From the NCBI GenBank assembly GCA_914767715.1, contig OU612070.1, positions 9,379,501 through 9,443,500 of the forward strand: a stretch of 64,000 nt of DNA, given 5' to 3'. Below the pieces are notes generated by a model. That model saw nothing but the letters and a program-made list of their open reading frames with translations. It did not search any database and was not told the origin of the DNA. Source of the DNA: Membranipora membranacea (taxonomy: Eukaryota > Bryozoa > Gymnolaemata > Cheilostomatida > Membraniporidae). The position numbers and the translations under genes are program-made. Positions 28,901 through 37,900 of the stretch are shown piece by piece. Numbering within the stretch: the stretch's first letter is position 1; each line of letters opens with the position of its first letter.

Positions 28901-31900
28901 TCCCCCAGATGATATTACAAGTGTTCCCAGTGAGAATCACACAAGTATATAATATGTTACATTTATGTCTATGTGGATAGAATATTTCTTGTCTTTTCCA
29001 CAACTGGAGGCTAGTCTTGTCTTGCTAATGGCTATCAATATAGACATTATGGGTTGGATGCGGCTCGGCTCACTCAGATTAGTCTTTAGGTGTTACCAAT
29101 GTTTTCCAGATTGTGTTGAAAATTGACCTATAGGTAACTGGTGCTTGGTAGCTAATGTTTATTATGTTTCACAATTACTAGAGCATGTTATGATGACTTT
29201 ATGACTCATTTTCTTTGTCCCATACTGCTTGGTTTCATCAGAGACTTTTAATCGCAAATAGCAAGATCACTAGTCTGAGCCCCCCAGACTTTTGCCCCTC
29301 GCCCGACGGCCCCCCGGTGTGTATAATTTCAGCATTGTATCCTTGCCATACATATCATACGTCAGACAATGCGGTCACAAAACAAAAAACTCGTATATGT
29401 GGAAAGTTGAACCTCAAGGGTAAAGTGACAGTATGTTAAAAAATCCAGTTTCTTGGCAATCATTACTGAGTGTTTATCAATAATTCAGAAATCCAGGAGT
29501 CACAGCCGCTATACTGCCACATTATATTGACATGTTTGCACATTATACTGCGTAAAAAGGTCAAAAATTAAATAGGCCATGCCATGACTGAAGCAACATC
29601 TACAATGTACATTTATCTATAAGAATTTTGGTCGGTTTCAATGGTAGCAAAATCTGATGGAAAATCTGACGGAAAAATCTGCAGTGTAAATGCAGCTTCA
29701 CAAAAGTTTAAAATGACCTAGCTGTGTACTATTATCTGGATAAAAAAGGCAGTTCGTGGAATTATAAATCATTCATGGCTTGATTAGCTCAATGTCAGTT
29801 GTTTTCTACCTCAGGGCAAGACAAGAGAGTCCAACAAAACACTATCCTGAACTGGTCGGGACTGAGAACGTTAGCATAAGCACTCAATGAATTGAGTTGA
29901 AAAAAAAGCATTAGCCTCAAATGTAAGAAAAATAATTCTTTGTCCCAATCAGAGATTTGAATAGAAAAACATCGCCCTTGAATTTATTCTGGATTCTTGT
30001 GCTTGATTAATTCCACTTTATGTTTTTTTTTCAGGCAACTATAGAGTCATTTTCAGTAACAAAGAAATCATAACGCAATGAACAAAATATTTATATTGCT
30101 TGCTAAAGCGAACTTTTTCTACAATTCAAGATTGAAAACCTCAAAAATGGCATTTACTTATTGCTGTGTACACCTCAGGGTAATCAGTATAGTAGTAATA
30201 AAGTTGAAATAGTGTCATACAAGTCTAGCTTCAAGCCATAAAACTAATAAATAATTAATAAAGTAACTAGAAATGCCGGGATCATAAATGCCACAAAACT
30301 TCAGGGGTGTGGATGATAAACACTCAGGTTGTCGATTGAGTTTACGATGGATGGCCAATTGGCGATGTCATTACAAGTCAAACTAAAGCAGCTGGACTTT
30401 CCATGTAACCTATGAGGAAGACAACCTGAGTATCATTGACCTATTAGGTGGCAGAACTCCCCCCTCAATTATTTTCAGTTAGTACAGCCATAGAATATAG
30501 CGTAACAAACATGTTATAATTGTGGTACAGACCACCAAGTAGTAAAGGAGATGATAAATTAAAAAAAATCTGTCTTCACCAGGATTCGAACTCGGGCCTC
30601 TCGCGCAACAAACATGCTATCATTGCGGTATAAACCACCAAGTAGTAAAAGAGATGATATGTAAAAAAAATCCGTCTTCACCGGGATATGAACTCGGGCC
30701 TCTCGCGCATCAAACATGTTACAATCTGGTATAAACCACCAAGTAGTGAAAGAGATGATATGTAAAAAAAGATCTGTTTCCACCGGGATTTGAACTCGGG
30801 CCTCTCGCGCAACAAACATGTTATAATTTTGGTATAAACCACCAAGTAGTGAAAAATATGATATGTAAAAAAGATCTGAAGGGGTTCACCATGAGGGATA
30901 TGTTGTGGTGTTATATCCGAGCCGCTGTATCTCACAACTAGGAGCAAGAAGCCAACACTTTAAACTGGATATTGACAAGTTAAAGCAGGCGATAATTATG
31001 AGTTGTTTACCATCATACAAACGAATTAGTTGCACTTGAATATATATACATCATGGGGGTCCGAACAAGAAAATGTAATAGGCAAATTAAATACAAGATA
31101 CTTGTTTTGGTCTAAGCAACAAGACATTTCACGACAGTAATTACTATGCCCAGAATAATTTACAAACTCATTAAATTCCATTTAAATATAAATCATGGTC
31201 GTAACACAAACTTTTAATAGGCAAATTTATAATGTTTGCTTTACTTGGAATAGCATGACATTTTATGTCAAATATATCTAAGCCTAAGATTTTTGCAAAT
31301 AAATCCTTGGCAAACAATTTAAAACATTTTAAATGTTAAATAATACAATATAATCTTTTTTTTCAAACCTTACCTACCCATGAATATACCCCTTTTACTA
31401 CAATAGAGCAACAATTGAACTTTCTATGTGTGCTTCCTGATATATCTGTTGTGACGGAAAACTGCAGAATTTCCTTTATGTCTTTTACTTTTGAACAAGA
31501 TGTGAAAATATGTCTTTTTTCTGTTGTAAGGGTGCATTTGGCCGAACAATATGGCCAATTTGGCCGATTTGGCCAAGGCTGAGCATGGCTGGTATAAACC
31601 ACCAAGTAGTGAAAGATATTATGTAAAGAAAAATTCTGTCTTCACCGGGATTCGAACTCGGGTTTCTCGCGCAACAAGCATGTTATAATTGTGGTATATA
31701 CAAGGATTTCAAGATCTCTTGAATTCCTTGGTATATAAAAATATTAGATTAATCACATCTCTCTTTTTTTAACACAACCGGATATTGAACTTGGGCCACC
31801 CAAGCCGCTGAAGCTTATTGATTTTCATTGATAAATGTATGATGGAGATATATGGGTAAAGTAGGCTGTTTTTTAATTTTTAATTAATTTCAAGCTTTCA

Positions 31901-34900
31901 TGGCATAAATCAGACAAAAAAATATAAATAGCACACCGTCATCTGGTTTTACTACACATACGTGTTAGAACACATGACTGTGATTCAGCCGTTTTTTCTA
32001 TTTTTTTCAAAAACACTTTTTGAAGAAGTGATACGAGGCACTGGATTTGGTTTTGTATACACATGCGTTTATCATAAACACAAAACTGAAGTTTTGTGGA
32101 TAATTCAATTCAAAGCAATGATAAATGGCCATCAATGTGCTTTACATCCGAGTCGGCCGGAAGAGATCAAACAATTTAGTTTTTTAAATGGAAAACATAT
32201 TTCCTTTACTATTCTGTTACTGACCCCCCCCCCCCCATATGAGGGTCTAGGAGTTCACTAAACTTGTTCTTGCAATTCCCCCAAGCATCTAGGGTTCCCC
32301 TGCTTATACTAGATATACCCAGTATCTTGTCACACCAACAGATTTAGATTTAAATGCACTAATTAGTTACAGTGTAGTATACATACACAGTTCTTTATAC
32401 AATTATACTGCCTATTTCAGTTCTGTGGATTATACTGCTTATTTATCATCTTCATGGAATGCTAACAGCCAAAACAGTTAGCGGTCAAGTGTTGGAGTTC
32501 CACAAGTAAACTACCCGCCCTCCCTCCTATCACGGTGCAGGTGGAGGTATGTCCCACCCACCTGGCTGTGCCTAAGCTGTTTGTTTTGATGAAGTTGGAG
32601 TTGTCTCACCTTGGGGTTCATTTATAAATTTGTATGTGCTTTTATCATTTTTAGTGTGCTTTTATATCAACACTTGAATACCACTGCTGTTAGCTGCACC
32701 GGTGTCATATGCACATATTACTGATGGCTTCATTGTATGTAGCACCTTGATCTTTCTCAAGCAGTCTCTGCAAACGCTTGCGCACTCAGAAACTAAGGTT
32801 AAACAATGTACTCACCATAGGTTTATCACTTCCCATTTCCGGGTATGCCTTTAGGAACTGAGCTATGTATGTCATGATTGACTTCTCATCTGGCTTTTGT
32901 ACATCAACATCTGCAAGCATTGACAAGCATTTAAAGAGTCGTATTCTTCACTATTATCTAGGCATTGGAATCCCCTTGCTCTGAGCAAGGATTTCACTCT
33001 TGAAATCCTTGCTCTGAGCTCAAATTAACTTATGACTCTTTCCATTGTCCCTGATCACTGTCATTTGAGCCATGAGACATGCAAGTCATTCATTCCCAAA
33101 AAAATTTATGATGGTAATCGCAAGCCTCGCAGAGTATCATCTTCAAAGTGCTAGAGGTTTTATTCATATGGGAGTTGTATTACAGCGATATTGAGCTCAT
33201 TGCTTGTATTAGAGGGTGTCCACAGAAAAACGCCTTAGCTTGATGTACAGGAGAGAACTTGAAACAAGATTATAATAACGAAGGACAAACCTGGCTACAA
33301 GATTGAAGCCTTTGGCACTTATTTTTACTTTTCAAAGTTTGGCTTTCACTCACCAACAGTGCCATAAAGAGAGTATTACTGTCATTGCCACAGTAAGTGT
33401 GAAAATTAGTCTACTGGGTGTAAGAAAACAGGACTTATTACTACAAATCTCTCTCTTGGGCCAGCTCTTGTCAACAGGTAAACTGCCATCTTTGGCATAT
33501 GTAAATGGGACTCATTTGCATCCGAAATACAAATATCACATACATAATGAACAATAGAATTAAATGTTACCAACACCCTATGGCAGTAACCAACTTTTTT
33601 AGGTCAAAGAAAAAAGTTTAATTTTGTAGGACTTGTCTCCCTATTTACAGATATGTAGTTGAAGCAATAAATGCACTCTAATTATTTAAAGGCTACTCTA
33701 CCTTCAGGGTCCATAAGCATGGGTATACCGAGCTCCCTGTCAGCGACAGCGAAGGCCTGCTCCAGTCTCTCCTTGTTAGTTTTACCCTCCAGTGAGGCCA
33801 TATCAATGAGATCCTTACGTACATTATTCACCATGGCATTAAACGCCATACCATCTCTCCAGCTAGTTGAGAAGTCTGTCACCTTGACCCCAACATCACC
33901 CATATCACTAAAACAGATGTAATCATGTGAGTTTTGGGAGTATGGGTGTCTTACAACTTTCAATTTTCCTCACCTGCTCATAGCCATGGCTTGTGTTCCC
34001 AATTCATTTATCATACTAATATATATTCCATCAACAAGTCGTGATCAATTTTGGGCGATTTGATATTTGAGACTAGTGCAAGGCTCTCGTTCATGTCTTG
34101 TTTTGCGAGGGTCGGAGCTTTTAAGGAGTTGTCACCTTACAACAACTATTTATAAATAAGGTGACAACTCCTGAGTAAGTAAAGGGAGCTGAATTATATT
34201 AATATTATTATTATTATAATATATTATTATATTAATATTATATTAATCATCATAGCTACAAATGGGGTTTATATGGGTACAAAATTTTAAAATAACATTA
34301 GCCGATGTCACAGCCTATGTAGTCGCTTGAGTGGAATGGTGTAATGAAGAATTTTACCTTGTACCATAAACAGCAGTTCGAGGTCTGAGAACAAATGCAA
34401 ATGCAGTATTTTTGGGAACGAAATACATATTAGTATGACAATCACCCCAGTATCTTCAACTACACCAACAAAACCGCGCATGCATTAAGTTATGCCTTAT
34501 TATGGCCCTGGTTGATCAACACATTGTTTGGAGTTGCTTTACAATCTTATGGTAATAGTTGGCAGCAACAAATTTGAATGACATTGATCCAGGGTCTCTT
34601 ATCAATCTAGATCTTACTCATCCCAGCTAAGGTTCACAAGCTACAAATTTGGTGATAAATTATTCCCTATGTATTTGATGATTGTCCCTAACCCTGTTCT
34701 TATTAGATGCGATTCTTTGGAGTAGAAACTTTGTATTAAATTAATTACCACAGTCTCCCCTCATATTACATGTTTGCTTTATCAGCGGCATCAGTTACTA
34801 ATAAAACTGTTCAAACAATGATTACATTGTCCTTTTGTTAAATGGCCCAAAAATAAAAACATTTAGCATTTCCAGTTGCACAGTAGCCCATTACCAATTT

Positions 34901-37900
34901 AAAGGAAATATTTAACAATTTGCTAAACAAACAGAGGCTTGGTTTACAGATTTTCTTACTATGTGAACATTCAGCGAGGCAGCAGGCAGCTTGTTGAATA
35001 GTGCACTCGGCAAATTGCGATCCTTCGAAAACTTAGGACAAAGTGCAATTTTGGGTCCTGCAGTGCCGGGGCAAATTGCTCATTGTATCATACTTGAAAC
35101 CAACATTGGTCCGGCTGTATAAGAGTTATATGTACACTTTTAACATATAATCAGAATGTGAAGTAAGCATCTTGATTTATTTTTTTTAGTCAGTCTATAA
35201 CCAGCTACAGTATATTCTCCCATCAAAGTAGAAAAGTAAATATAAGTCATAGACCTACTAATAATAAATTTATTATTAGTAGGTCTATGATATAAGTTTA
35301 TCCTTGACTCTTCTATTCAGAAAAATGGGTGAAAGCAATCTTTCACCTTACCTGTCTCAAAAAGCTTTTTTTTCTTCTTAATACACCAGGACTTATGCGA
35401 CACACCAATTGGCGGACCCCCAAAGAAGCAGAGGGGATTTCTGCTGTATTTATGCTCCTGGTCAGAATAGACCTGGCCATGATGTATGTCTCGTCAGTGC
35501 CAGAGCAGAACTTACATCTGACGCTGAGACTCAAACCTGGATCATATGATCACAAGTTCTTAACCTTAATTATCCATCAGACATCTCCTGACTCATAGGT
35601 ATGGTAAGTGTAAAGAGGATCAACCCTTCCCTCCTACTACCAACCTAACCAAATAGGTTTATTAGTCAGCATGGCCATTCTCCTGTATAGACAACAACTC
35701 ACCGAGTAATAGCGTTTTTGGTCCACTCTAATAGAGCTTTTTTAGCACCAGTTCGGTAATTATCCATCATGGATTTCTTTAGAGCGGGTTCTCCAAATAA
35801 ACTGGCTAACATAGCAGTCTGCTCCTCAATCTACGATTATATAAGAGGAACAAGACTTGAGAAAATGGCTTAGGGTCTCTCTATATAATGCTTTGGGTGG
35901 GTTTCAGGAACTCTTTCATAGGATGGCATCGCGAAAGGCAATCTCTAGTATGATACAAATCCAATACTATGAGTGTGTTACACCGAACAGTTACCCTCAC
36001 ACTTGTCTCTACATATGGAAGCGTGAAGAATGCAGACCCACGTTACAGGTTGTGCATGTGACATGCATACTCTTAGTAGACAACTTACAGTCATATGCCA
36101 CAGTTAAAAGGGCAGCTTGGTGAAACAAATTACAGCCCTAAGGTTGTTTTGTTATTGTTTTGTTATGTATTGTAAGCTGCTAAAGTTCATCAAGGTAAGC
36201 TTGGTAAAACTGCAGAAGCAGTACCCTCATTCACCTCAGCCACATCCCCTGGGAAACCAGGTTTTGGGTGAGAGAACGAGAGACAGGACAAAACAATTTT
36301 CCAAGGTCTCTTAACCTGGTCACTACCATGATTCTAAAGTTTCTCAGTCAGACTGATCACAGCATTTTTGTTACCATTGTCAGTTAGGCACTGGTCGTTG
36401 GCCATGTAATGAGAGAGATGATGACAGATTTCACAAAATTTCAATACACAGTACACACATTACATAGCACCTACAGCTTAGATATACAGTCCAGCATATA
36501 TAGGCTGCAAATACAGCCTGTATGAATGTATGTATGTATGTATTCATCTCAAGCATTCAGCGTCCAGCTTACAGTCTATATTTACAGCCCATTTTGTACA
36601 CCATGGTCCAAGGCTGCTGCTATCCTGTTTTATTTTGTTGAGCTAACTTTTCATGCGAGCCAATCCATATAGCCCAGGACTAGAGCTCGCACACAAAGCC
36701 TTGTACCTAGTATAAATATAAAGGAGGGCACAAAATTTGATAGCTACCACCCGACTACCGCAGAGCAACTCCAACCAGAAACTCAATCCCCATTCCACTC
36801 ACCTGGAAGTAGAGAATGATGGTCCAGCAGAGACCAAGTACAATACTCGGCTTGCCGTCGACAACATCAGAAGGGTTAATGTTAACAAGCTTTACTTTAC
36901 GCGCCTCCAGAACCTTCAGAGCTGTCGTTATATTGGACATGAAATGTATGCGCACCAGATTCTTGCCTTGTTCATATGTCTGTAAAAAACAAGAAATGTA
37001 AGTGTGAGGCATTAAACAAAAAAATTAAGAGCTCACCCTGGTTTGAGGTTGGCAGGTCCTGACCTAGCCAGACTTGACAAGCTTCTCAAGACTGGCTAGG
37101 TCTGACTTAGCACTACTCATTTATAAAAGCACTAACTTATATTGGCACTCCTAACTTATATTACCTACACATATGACAACATGTAAGCATAAGAGAATAC
37201 AATTCGACCCTATGTCTATGATGGAGTTGGTAAGCCCTGACCTGTTACCCACAAGATCACCATATAAATCATCCAACCCATCTATCTTACATCTCATAGA
37301 GCCTACATATCCAACTTACCTCTTACAGAGGCTACATATCCAACAAGCTTTAGGAACCGACCCGTAGTCTGCATCAGTCACAATTACACTGACACAATCT
37401 AAACTTGTAACTTCTCAGTCACCCAGACATTGCATTGGTAAAACTCCATACATAAAATAGCTACTGATTGTTCCACAACACAAATCAATTTAGTTTATCT
37501 AATCATATGTAACTATTAGAAAGTTGGATAGTACAAGCTAAATTTGCACATTACTGTTGTAGTCACAACCAGTTTTTAGATTATAACAAATTGACACCAA
37601 TGGTGCAGCTTTCAGTCATTTATGTTAACACAATGTCGATTATGTGTTTTGTGATCGAAATAAAAGGCATCATATTTTGAGTGAGAGATAAAATCTGAAG
37701 GCATGAGGCAGCCATGTACCACGGCAAGTTTAACCAAATATTTGCTATTGATTCTTTATTACATTGGATGTAATGTAATGTACTGTATGTATTTCCGTAA
37801 ACATTCCACATTACTTACAGGTGGCCGATAACCAATACACTGAGTAGACATAAGTACTATATGAAGGTTGACGGTTACAGTCTTAATCAGGAGTAACTGC

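Larger units (their letters stand above)
28656..32815. other. Long nesprin intron after CH2
   Basis: Apart from the B-box repeats at 30.5-30.9 and 31.6 kb, it holds AT-rich unique sequence, a short poly-C run at about 32,223 and no supported coding exon. Confidence 0.6.

Noticed and set aside
30559-30947. Minus-strand ORFs with repeated VAREARV peptides
   Set aside because: They are translations of the 103-bp tandem repeat; they shift frame between units.
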